Positions 51,111 through 61,066 of a stretch of DNA of 64,000 nucleotides are shown one piece after another. The notes beneath the pieces are model-generated. The model did not search any database. It was given only the letters and a program-made list of their open reading frames with translations, and was not told where the DNA came from. How positions within the stretch are numbered: the stretch's first letter is position 1; each line of letters starts with the position of its first letter. This stretch comes from Macrolepiota albuminosa (lineage: Eukaryota > Basidiomycota > Agaricomycetes > Agaricales > Agaricaceae). The translations under genes and the position numbers were made by a program. The stretch is from assembly GCA_027475525.1 (NCBI GenBank), contig JAMWFC010000113.1:434001-498000 (forward strand), given 5' to 3'.

Positions 51111-52544
51111 CTGAGCCTCCTTGACTGTGGGCATAATTGCCTTCATCTCAGAGAATTGATCTAGGGTGCTTGTCCTGGCCTCTACCAGGGGCATCATGTC
51201 TTGTGGTGCCATCTTGATTAGGGAAGTCTTCTTGATCATGATTGTGGTGCCGCCCTAGTTCTGGAGAAGCTTGATTCTCCTGGCCCTGTGTCACAAATTG
51301 ACGACACATCTCATCAATGGGCTTAGTGCCCTCAAATATGATGCCCTGATTGTCAATAAGGGACTGTCCCTTAGTCCTGAGATTGCCATTGCACATATGT
51401 TGATATGCAACTCTGTCACTCAACGTTTCTGGCATTGAAATGTGCAGCATCAAAGATGCCTTGCTCTCTACCTTACAAATAGTACTAGCTTGTCCTTCCA
51501 GATCTGACATCTCTGTCCTAGGGATTTGGTTATGCATGTGCAGGGGCTCCTCACACCACTCTTGTCCTGCTGGAGTATAAAAGGTACTCACCAGTTTTAC
51601 TTTGGGCACTTCCTGTGCCTGTGCTAGTGCTTCTACTAGCTCGACTCCAACATCTTGATTATGACATGCTGAGCATTCCTTGGACATGTGGCTCCAGAGG
51701 GTCGATGCTTCCGATTGCCTTGCAGCCTTACACTGCAAATACATCTGGAGTTCTATAGTGAGAACCCTCACCATCAAATCAGTATATTTAGTACTGAATA
51801 CTGTGGGCATCTTGTACCCTTGTCACCTAAGTGCTACTATATGCGCTGAAGTGTATCACTTGAGTCATACCTGGGTGGTGTACTTTATCATCTCTGGGTG
51901 TAGATTCCAGAACACCTGCAAGCACACAGTGTAAGCAGTTTTTAACTGCTGCTCTTCTGCTCTAGCATCATTGTCAGTAGACAACTCAATGACCTCCTCC
52001 AGGAGATCTGCAACCTCCTGGACCTTCTCCACTGCTGGTGTGCATGGGAAACAATTTTCTGTGCTGCCAGCTTCAAGAGTTGCATCCTTCTCTGGTACTT
52101 CCTCTATGCAGGCTTCTGCTATTTTGGTGGGCATTGAGCCTGCCACAACCTGCCTGGCCCCATTACTCCGGCTTGGGGGCATAGATCCTCCAGTCCATAC
52201 TGACGAATCAGTCTCTCCTGTGATGCCCTGGGTACTTGTCACCTGCTTGACCTCATCAGGGAGCCCTTTGGAAGCTAGCTGGGTGGACCGTTGAAGTCCT
52301 CCTGGCAGCTGCATAACTGGGGGAGTTAATCCCCCTGGCATCTTGTCTCGTGGCTGTTGCTGGCCATCATGTTGTGAGCTCTCAGCTCTCTGGGCAAGTT
52401 AGTGCTCCGACCTCGATCTTGAGCCTTGAGTCTTGACTGACCCACATTGGGCACTTGTGTGTCCTGAGTGTCTGCTGGGTCTCCCTGTAGGTCATGGGCA
52501 TTCCACCCACCATCAGTGGTGACTGCAGGTATAGGGTTACTCAT
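51111..52544 (-). pseudogene. gag: Gy2-c gag, N-terminal half
   Basis: Starts at 52,544 (MSNPIPAVTTDGGWNAHDLQ). It continues with an acidic stretch (51,865-52,341) and a longer frame 51,148-51,810 (FSTKYTDLMVRVLTIELQMY, then SDRVAYQHMCNGNLRTKGQS). It matches Gy2-b on both sides of the Gy4 insertion, which shows the uninterrupted order. Stops near 51,815 and 52,345. Confidence 0.85.
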
Positions 52545-52675
52545 TGATCCCCTGCTTGAAATTTGCATGGTGTGGCTGTGCAAGAAGCTTGAGAAGCTGA
52601 TAGAGTTCTGTCAACAAACTCAGCAACTGACATCAGATGCTAGGCAATAGATCCTAGCTGGCAGATTCAAAAAAA

Positions 52676-52918
52676 TGTAACAAAGTTACAGGTTAAGTGA
52701 GCTTAGGGTTCATGCTATACTGAATCAGACCAGTCTAGTCTATTGGCAATGTAGTATAAAACAAAAATAAGCTGCTTAATAAGCTTAATGAGCAGCAGGT
52801 AACTAAGTATTAATAATTTATGTAAATAATATTATATTATAATGAATATAATATAATACTCAACTACTATACTAAGTAAAAGCTATGTGGCCAACACCAC
52901 ATGGCAGACTATGCTACA
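52676..52918 (+). mobile_element. Palindrome-rich small element, copy 2 (243 bp)
   Basis: Reverse-complement relative of 28,041-28,273. Starts TGTAAC-AAA-GTTACA (perfect 6-bp arms), contains GACCAG/CTAGTC, GCTGCT/AGCAGC and ATGTGG/CCACAT pairs around an AT-rich middle, and ends ATGCTACA. No clear target duplication. Confidence 0.7.
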
Positions 52919-53144
52919 GATAAACTTTGAACTATGGGGCTGCATAATGCAGAACTAAATTTGCTAAAAAGTAATGTAACATCAGCTGCAAATCAGGCAA
53001 AGGGCAAAAGAAAGTGGTTGGTTTCACCTGACCAAAGCAGAGACCTTCACTCCTCTCACACTCCAGAAACCAAAAAGGAAAAGAAGGGAGGCAAGTTTTT
53101 TTAGGGATGTGCAAGCTCTACCATTGACAATATCAGGTTGACCA
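52919..53144. other. Short spacer
   Basis: No coding signal or repeat recognised, apart from possible degraded 5' sequence of the DIRS-like element. Confidence 0.4.
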
Positions 53145-54850
53145 ATGCATCCTGTGTGGTATGTCTTGGTCAACACACCAACAACATCTGGAACTGCACA
53201 GCCCAAAATCTTTGAAATGAACATAGTGCATATGTCAGGAGAAACAAAAACAACTGGCTGCTCAACCCCAAGGGCAAGGAGCTGTGCACAGACTGGCAGA
53301 AACCACATGGATGTCGCATTATGTCTCACAACTACAAGCACAAGTCTTTGGGATGTGGCAAAAGAGATCACAGAGCTCAAACAAGTGCTTTTGCACAATC
53401 AATTTAGATTCACATCTCCATATAAACCACAAGCTTGAGATGATCAATTACAGAAGGTGGGAATATTGGACCTGTTTCTGAACCTAGCATAGGATTTGGA
53501 AAGAGGCATTGATGCTGGGATCCCACACATCACTCAGACCTTCATGCCCAATAACAAGAGTCTGTGGAGATACTAGGCATTGAATTTGACAAAATTGTTA
53601 ATGCTGAGTTTGCCAAAGGCCAGTACCTTGGACCTTTTTCAAGAGAGCAAGTGGAAGAGGTCCTGGGACCTTTTCAATCATCACCCCTCAGTGTTATTCC
53701 AAAGCCTAACAAACCAGCCAAGTTCAGACTCATCCAAAACTTATCCTTCCCACACTTCAAGCCCACCTGAGACAATACACAATCTATCAACAGCCACATC
53801 AACTCATCTCAGTTCCCTTGCATCTGGGGCACCTTCAAGTCAGTCTATACTCTTATATCCAGACTGCCACCTGGTTCACAAGCAGCTATTTGAGATGTCA
53901 AGGAGGCTTATAGAACTATCCCCATTAAGCCCTCACAATGGCTGAGGATCATGGTAAAACTCTGCAGGCAGAATAATTATGCTATTGACACTATGAATTG
54001 TTTCAGCTTGGGCTGGGAGTGTGGCTGCTATGGCAGGATCAGCAATGCAGGTGCACAGATCATCAGAGCTAATGGAATCGGCCCTCTTTCAAAATGGGTT
54101 GATGACCATATTTTTTTCTGAATCCAAAAAGAATTTATTCAACTCTACAATACAGCATGGAAAAAGTGGGCACAAGAAATCACAGTCAGCAGAGGCAAAG
54201 TGCATAAAGGAGGCTGAATCTGGTTTCAGAGAGCTAAAAATAGCAATGATAAGTTTGATGAATATGATGAGGACATGGCAGCACCAAGTCATGATTTTTC
54301 TGAGCTCAAGCCTCACTCAGATGAAGACTGAATATTCTACTTATGTCTTGAAAAACATTGACCATGTCTCAGATCTACTTGGAATCCCCTGGAAGAAAGC
54401 CAAAGACGTGCCTTTCAGTGAGTCAGTGCCCTATATTCAGTTTGTTTGGGATATTGGTGAATGAAAAGTGTATATTCCCTGCAAGAAGAGAGATAAATAT
54501 AGACAAGCCATTGCTGATTGAGAAAAGGCCTAGATGCACACTCTGGAAGAAGTCCAAAAACTGTATGGAAAGCTCTTACATGCCTGCTGTATTGTACCTG
54601 AAGGCAAAGCTTACCTTACCAGTCTGGAAGCCTTCATGGGACTGTTCAGTGACCATCCATTCATGCTATGTACCCCACCCAAGCACACAGCCAAAGATCT
54701 GCTCTGGTGGAAGTGATTATTATCTGGAGCAGTAGAGAAAAGGATATCAGAGCCACAATCATACATTGACTTGCAGGTCTTCTCTGATGCCAGCTCATCA
54801 ACAGGCATTGGAACCACAATTGGCAGCTACTGGTGATAGGACCCCACACA
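53145..54850 (+). pseudogene. DIRS-like RT/RNase H relic
   Basis: Plus-strand frames read together as an RT-RNase H polyprotein unlike the Gypsy ones. It has FRFTSPYKPQA at 53,438, GIDAGIPHITQTFMPNN, then (53,564-53,770) GPFQSSPLSVIPKPNKPAKF and RLIQNLSFPH. Next come LPPGSQAAIRDVKEAYRTIP (first catalytic Asp), a GLSxG-type region, and KWVDDHIFF with the catalytic DD. At 54,720-54,840 it encodes DLQVFSDASSSTGIGTTIGS, an RNase H-like strand with catalytic Asp. This motif set resembles basidiomycete RT proteins linked to tyrosine-recombinase (DIRS-type) elements. I see no recombinase or integrase here, so the class is inferred. Several frameshifts and stops; the 3' part is cut by a Gy1 LTR at 54,834. 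Confidence 0.65.
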
Positions 54851-55090
54851 GGATAGATGCATCAATAGCAAGCTCATGTTAGCTCTGGACATCTTGCTGC
54901 ACTTGTTCTGAACTTGGTGCATGTGATTTATCCATTTTAAGCCATTTCCAATGGCCACACATAGCAAGTGATGTATCCAATTAGTGATAGTACCAATGGC
55001 AACTGGAATGACAAGTGACAGCAGGCATCATGCTCTTGGCAAGCATTAACAGATGGCATCACTCAGGAAGCACATGATACTGCTAGCTGG
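54834..55090 (+). repeat. Partial Gy1 LTR (first ~250 bp)
   Basis: Begins TGATAGGACCCCACACAGG like the full LTR that follows at 55,091 and matches its first ~245 bp, ending at GCTAGCTGG. It looks like an older LTR that was hit by the next one. Confidence 0.8.
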
Positions 55091-56014
55091 TGATAGGACC
55101 CCACACAGGCTAGGTGCATCAATGGCAGGCTTGGCATCAGCTCCAGAGACCTTGCTATGTGCTTTCCAAATTTGGCACACACAATTTATCCATTTTAGGC
55201 CTTACCCAATGGCCACACATGGCAAGTGATGGATCTGATCAGTAATAGCGCTGGTGGAAGCTGGAATGACAGCTGGCAAGCATTAACAGATAGCATCAAT
55301 CAATCAGCACATGACACAGCTAGCTGACAACAGTACTTATAAAATAGGAATAATACCATTTACTCATGATGGATGGCTAGACGTTTACCCTGGCACCTGA
55401 TGCCTCTTGGCACCCCTCCCTCAGTTAGATGGACAGCTTTCTTGCTTCATTTCTCAACATTTAATTTAATGCATGACATTTAATTACATTACTTACAGTT
55501 CATTGCCCCTTGGCGACCCTTGACTACTTGGCAATGGGGAACTTGTTTCTCACTATAAATACTTACCATTGTCACTAGTTACCAGAGAACAGAGTATCCC
55601 AGTTTACACCCCTTAGTTCACCTCATAGCTCAGATTTCTTTTGAGCTGACTAAGTTCATAGTTGCCAACTGTCTGAACACTCTTAGCCTGCTTTCTGCAG
55701 TTATGCTTATGGAACCTACATGCCTTGCACCTATAGCAGGCATTATGCAGCTTAGTCATTGCTAAGCCTCTAGTTTCCTTGCCATGTCTCTGCCATACTT
55801 ACTCATATTTACCTTCCTCTATCCTTTAGGCACCTTTTGTAATTAATGCACCTGCTTTACCATACATCCTTGCCAACTCTTGTTACCAACTTTCCCCAAA
55901 TCTTGGTGTTCAACTCATTTTCTGACTTGTTCTCTGGGAACTGCCTGGGATTCCCTCAACCTTAGTGCATCCAATGCAATTGTACAGGTCAGTAGCCATA
56001 GTCTATGTCTGCTA
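55091..56014 (+). repeat. 5' LTR of Gy1-c
   Basis: TGATAGGACCCC to about GTCTGCTA, 924 bp. An inverted relative lies at 59,921-60,867. The sequence after it (GAGCTCAC..., then CAGAATTCTGCCAGAAAC) matches the start of the Gy1-a internal region. Confidence 0.8.
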
Positions 56015-56392
56015 CTGAGCTCACTATAAGAGATTTTAGGGCAGAATTCTGCCAGAAACACATCTCCAGCATATATGCCACCTGCTAGAGCAGTCAGCAG
56101 AAGGCATTGTCCCTTCCCACCCATCATCTCCTCAACCACCTGGTGCCTTACTGGGTCTATCTCTCACTCAGGAACTACAGAATGCCACTGTAGATGACTT
56201 TTCTGATCTCTTCCCACATTCTCTCGATTTTACCGCAGATGATCTCTTAGTGTTGCCACTTGCTGACCCTCAGCATTTTACTCCACTAACTCCTTTAACA
56301 CCACTTTCCTGACTAGTCATTTCCTGTATCCCTTTGTCAATCCCTAGAACTCCATCACCTCTACCATCTCCTCTGCACAGCAGGACAGTCGC

Positions 56393-57589
56393 TATGGAAC
56401 AGCCTTCCCAGTGCATGCTGCTGCACAACCATTTCTCAGCACCAAAATGGGATGAGTCCAACTCATGTGAGCTCTTCCAATTATTTCAAAGAACTTGAAT
56501 ATCTGTTTAGAGATTGTAAGGTTACTGACTCCACCCAAATAAAGGAATATGTGGCATGCTACATTTCCTACGACATGACAGAAACCTGGACTAGCCTTCC
56601 TGAGTTTGCTGCTTCCAAGCCTGGTGCACACACAACCTGCTGTTGGCACAACTTATGAACAATGGAAAATAGCAATCATTCAGCTCTACCCTGGCACTGA
56701 AGAGGCCACATAGTACATAGTAAACAAACTACAGAAACTCATCCAGGACGCCTTTGATAGTGGTACCTACTCTCTTGACACCTTCTCAACTTACTATCAG
56801 GAATTCCAGATGGTCACCAGATGGCTCCTCCAGAACGGTAAACTCTACATTAACGAGAAACATTGCTTATTCCAGCAAGGCATCCCAACATCGCTATGAG
56901 CTCACATTGCTAGGTGTCTAAAAATTGTTCAACTGACTCACTATCCTGAGGAACCATATGTGGTTACCAACATCTTTGAGGCAGGTAAATGGATCTTGAA
57001 AAGAACTGACACAGGTATTGGCATTGGCATACAATGTGCTAGGATGACCACACCTGAACATGCCAATGGTATCCTCCTAGTCCAGACCACTGCCACCTTG
57101 CCCACAAACAACTTTATTAAGAAGGAAGACCTCAATGCCACTATCAACACTGCCATTGCCTCTGCCAGGACCCAAATCTAGACCATAATTGCCACCAGCA
57201 TGACTGCTACCTGCATTGCTAATGCCCCCAGATCTAACAGTTGCCACTGCTGTGGTAAAATAGGACACACCATGACCCAAGAATGCTGCAATACCTTGGA
57301 AAATTATATCTGGCAAGGTAAAGTATGCAGGACTATCAACAGCAAGATTGTTTTAACTACTAGCACCATTATCCCAAACTACCCAGAGCTCAAGACCTAC
57401 CAGGAATGGGTAGATGAATGGCACAGGGACAACCCAGGACAAATAGTTACTGGCACTCTCTCAGGCAATGCTAATCCTGATCCTGACCAGGCAGCACAGC
57501 AGCAGATGATCCATGAGGTATTGCATTTTGACAGCATTGGTGACTGTTCCAGCCTTTCTCAGGAAGAGTGCATCTTCAAGTCTTGCTAA
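56393..57589 (+). pseudogene. gag: Gy1-c gag
   Basis: Likely start at 56,393 (MEQPSQCMLLHNHFSAPKW, equal to the MDQPNNQRM start region of Gy1-a). Capsid segment 56,452-56,658 (YFKELEYLFRDCKVTDSTQI), further parts to 57,180. Zinc knuckle CHCCGKIGHTMTQECC (about 57,240-57,290) has the same widened spacing as Gy1-a. Tail VDEWHRDNPGQIVTG. Frame breaks near 56,450, 56,660, 56,900 and 57,180. The frame ends at 57,587. Confidence 0.82.
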
Positions 57590-57591
57590 AG

Positions 57592-59098
57592 AACCAGGTA
57601 TTTGATGGTGTTGAAATTAAACAGTCTAAGCAGCCTCTTTGCAGCTATAAGCCGTCAGCTGCTTGCAACCCTTTCCCACCGACTGTTCCTGCTGCTTCAT
57701 TGACCTCTGCCATACCACCTCCTTCCATTTCTACTCCACCATCCAACCCTGTTCTCAATGCTCCCTTACTGCCTTCTCATCCTTATGCTAGTCTCTTCAA
57801 TAGGTATCATGCTTCCACTCAGCATAACTTTGCTGCATCCAAGAAACATCCTGAAGATGGTTACTGACCTACTGTGCCAATCTTTGATATAGAGAAGTCC
57901 AATCATGTTTTCAGTCACATCATGAAAACACCAGTCATGCTCTCTGTTGAAGAACTCTGCAGTATTGTTCCTAACATCGGGAACTAGGTCAAGACAGCAG
58001 TTATCCCTCAACAACATTTAGCAACCACCATTATCAAGATCAACAAGTTAGATGATGCACTCCATGGTTTCTCTGTTACTACCAACCCTCCTGTGACCCC
58101 TAGCACCAACATGTTCTCTGCTGATTCTGTCACCAATGCCACCTTGGTCAACCCAGTAGAAACTTTTATGCAGTTGCTAGAGCATGAAGAAGATCCTACT
58201 ATCCTTATCATTGCTCAGGACTCTCATGCCATCAGGTCTATCATGCTTACCGTCAACAACAAGAGTAACATAAAAGCCATTGTGGACAGTGGTTCTCAGA
58301 TCATCTCTATGGCTGCAGAAGTCACTAATGAGCTAGGCTTAATCTATGACCCTAACATTGTCCTAAATATGCAGAGCGCTAATAGTGCCATCAACAGATC
58401 TCTTGGACTCGCCAAGAATGTACCATGCACTATTGGCAACATCACATTTGATTTATGGATTCACATACTGTGTTCACTCGCTTATGACCTCTTACTCAGC
58501 AGACTCTTTGACATCTTGGCGTGCTCAGTAATCAAGACCCTTACCAATGAGGAAACAACTTTGACTATTAGCAACCCCAACTCCGGTATCCAATGCACTG
58601 TACCAACTTTTTCTAAAGGACAGCAGAAAGGTACATGTGGCAAGCCACCCAAATTTACTGAACATCATGCCAGTGAGCAGCCTCACCAGGTTTTCACAGA
58701 CCATCAAGGAGGTAATTGGCAATGATCATGGAGATGTAGTACTCATGCTAGAATATGACCACATCAGTAGTCCTGTACATATTTTGCAAACAGCCTTTCT
58801 TGATACACAAGTACTCTCTACTACACCTAATTCCACTGCTGAAAATCCCCAGAAAACCACACAAAACATTACTGACTCTTCCCTTGCCTACTTGTACCTT
58901 ACTGCTTTGGACTCCTTCCAGAAAATTGCTACAAAAGACATATATCTTACCACTCTTCCTGGAGCCTCTGCTCCTGCCGTTCTTGGACTTCCCACTCCCC
59001 ACTCTCCTATTACCAATCTTAATCCTCTTTTTGCCCCTGTTTATAGTAATACTAACATCTTTAAAAGAAAAGGGGTCCAGATAAAGAAAAAATTGGAA
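57592..59098 (+). pseudogene. pol: Gy1-c pol N-terminus, protease and linker
   Basis: LKNQVFDGVEIKQSKQPLCS (57,590-57,867) follows a small deletion relative to Gy1-a. The protease (58,093-58,725) has an intact catalytic loop IVDSGSQIISMAAEV, then LNMQSANSAINRSLGLAKN and LLLSRLFDILA (the Gy1-a equivalent is LLLGRPFDMLA). The linker (58,637-59,098) ends GVQIKKKLEG. The sequence stops there, just before RT, at a junction with a Gy3 LTR. Confidence 0.82.
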
Positions 59099-59636
59099 GG
59101 GCAACCTCTAGAGGCTGTGGCTCAGTCACACAGCTGGCAGAGGGAGATCCAAAGTGTATTAGAGTATGTACTGACAATATCATAATAACTACTCACCTGG
59201 CAGAGGATGATCCAAAGAGAACAAGTCTAAGGATTCCCTATGCCAGGTTGGATGCTTCTGGGGCCTCTGAAGCATGGGAAACAACTGTATAGTACAACAA
59301 AACCTTAAAAACTCGAAAATTGCCTACACAAACAATTGCACAAATAAGGGGCAAACTCTGGCAAACTCTGGCAACAAAACCTTAAAAACTCGAAAATTGC
59401 CTACACAAACAATTGCACAAATAAGGGGCAAACTCTGGCAAACTCTGGCTTATGTAAGTGGTCTGGAAGCAGTGCTGAAGAGCCTACACTTGTCTGAATG
59501 GTAGCTAAAGAACCAGAGCACCTCAAGGGCTTAGAATAGTACTAACAGATAGTGTTGAAAGAATAGAAACAGTAAAATGAAATAATGTCAGAAGAAATAA
59601 GAGAATGAATGAAAGGAGAGCAGAAGAAATAAGGAG
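59099..59636 (-). repeat. Gy3-type LTR, truncated at its start
   Basis: Matches 15,019-15,656 throughout, lacking the first ~20 bp (minus strand) at 59,636. Includes one 77-bp duplication. No coding sequence attached, so solo or a remnant. Confidence 0.85.
59295..59448. repeat. 77-bp tandem duplication 20
   Basis: Period 77 bp in the Gy3-type LTR, at a place where the other copy has a different duplication. Confidence 0.95.
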
Positions 59637-59893
59637 TTCTAACTAGTGACAATGATAAATATTTTATAGTAAAATGAGTTCACTGTTGCTAAGCAACTAA
59701 GCATTGCCAAGGAGGAGTGAACTGGAAAAGAACATAGGTAGTCACCATGCATTAAACTAAATAATGAGAGGCTCATGAGAATGCTGTCTGACCAAGTAAA
59801 GAGAAGGCACCAAGCGGTGTTAGGCACCAAGGTGAAATGCCAAGCTGTCAGTCATGGGAAAATACTATCATTCCTACTCATAAGTGCTGCTGC
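59637..59893 (-). repeat. Partial Gy1 LTR (about nt 250-480)
   Basis: Minus-strand fragment matching 60,352-60,600. It begins, in LTR coordinates, roughly where the partial LTR at 54,834-55,090 stops. Confidence 0.7.
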
Positions 59894-59920
59894 TGGTAAT
59901 AATGCCCAAAAGTAGATTAG

Positions 59921-60867
59921 TGGCAGACACAGTTTATGGCTACTAACCTGTACAATTGCATTGGACATGCTAAGGTTGAGAAAGTCCTGGGAAGTTCCCA
60001 GAGAACAAGTTGAAAAATGAATTGAACAGCAAGATTTGGAGAAAGTCAGTAACAGGAGTTGGCAAAAATGTACAGTAAGGCAGGTGCACTAATTACAAAA
60101 GGCACCTAAAGGATAGAGGAAGGTAAACATGAGTAAGTGCAGCAGAGGACACAGCAAGGAAACTAGAGGCATATCAATGACTAAGCTGCATAATGCCTGC
60201 CATAGGTGCAAGACATGCAGGTTCTGTAAGCATAACTGCAGCAAGCAGGCTAAGAGTGTTCAGACAGTTGGCAACTATGAACTTAGTCAGCTCAAAAGAA
60301 ATCTGAACCATAAGGTGAACTGAGAAGTGTAAACTGGGGTACTCTGTTCTCTGGTAACTAGTGACAATGGTAAGTATTTATAGTGAGAAAGAGAAACAAG
60401 TTCCCCATCACCAAATAGCTAAGGGTCACCAAGAGGCAGTGAACTGTAAGTAATGTAATTAAATGTCATGCATTAAAATAAATGTTGAGAAATGAAGCAA
60501 GAAAGCTGTCCATCTAACTGAGGGAGGGGCGCCAAGAGGCATCAGGTGCCAGGGTAAACGTCCAGCTGTCCATCATGAGTAAATGGCATTATTTCTATTT
60601 TATAAGCGCTGTTGTTGACTAGCTGTGCCGTGTGCTGATTGATTGATGCTACCTGTCAATGCTTGCTGGCAGCGTGATGCCAGCTGTCATTCTAGCTGCC
60701 ACCAGCACTATCACTGATTGGATCTATTGCTTGCCATGTGTGGCCATCAGGTAAGGCCTAAAATAGATAAATCATGTGTGCCAAGTTTGGACTGCACACA
60801 GCAAGGTCTCTGGAGCCGAAATGCTGAGCCTGCTGTTGATGTGTGTAGCCTGTGTGGGATCCTATCA
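59921..60867 (-). repeat. 3' LTR of Gy1-d
   Basis: Minus-strand TGATAGGATCCC at 60,867 to GTCTGCCA at 59,921. Directly upstream on the minus strand is the purine tract AGTTGGAGGAAGA, nearly the same as that of Gy1-b. Confidence 0.82.
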
Positions 60868-60880
60868 TCTTCCTCCAACT
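60868..60880 (-). promoter_or_regulatory. Gy1-d polypurine tract
   Basis: Minus-strand AGTTGGAGGAAGA immediately before the LTR; Gy1-b has AGTTGGGGGGAGA in the same place, preceded in both by CAGTCAATTTTT. Confidence 0.7.
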
Positions 60881-61066
60881 AAAAAATTGACTGTCCCCAG
60901 TCATCAAAAATAGCAAACATTACCGTTTTGTGACTGGTGGCCCATGTGTCTGCTGGAATCTCCTTTTAGTCCTAGCACATCACTTGGGACTTCACTTCTT
61001 TTTTCTGAAAACTTCTGGTACTCTTTTCAAAAAAAAAATTCTTTCCATATTCCAACTCTGCCTTCC

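Larger units (their letters stand above)
45526..52544 (-). mobile_element. Gy2-c: decayed Gypsy element with Copia and solo-LTR insertions
   Basis: Minus-strand gag (52,544-49,000), protease, RT and part of RNase H, collinear with Gy2-b. It is interrupted by a solo LTR (50,173-51,110) and a Copia fragment (47,178-48,116). Integrase and everything downstream are lost at 45,526. CG dinucleotides are much rarer than in Gy2-b, which indicates longer decay. Confidence 0.85.
55091..59098 (+). mobile_element. Gy1-c: 5' LTR, gag and protease only
   Basis: Plus-strand truncated copy. Everything from RT on is missing; at 59,098 it joins a Gy3-type LTR. CG dinucleotides are almost absent. Confidence 0.8.

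Noticed and set aside
54834..60867. A giant foldback element with inverted terminal repeats
   Set aside because: The repeats are ordinary Gy1 LTRs with PPT or internal sequence on the expected sides of two opposed elements (Gy1-c and Gy1-d).
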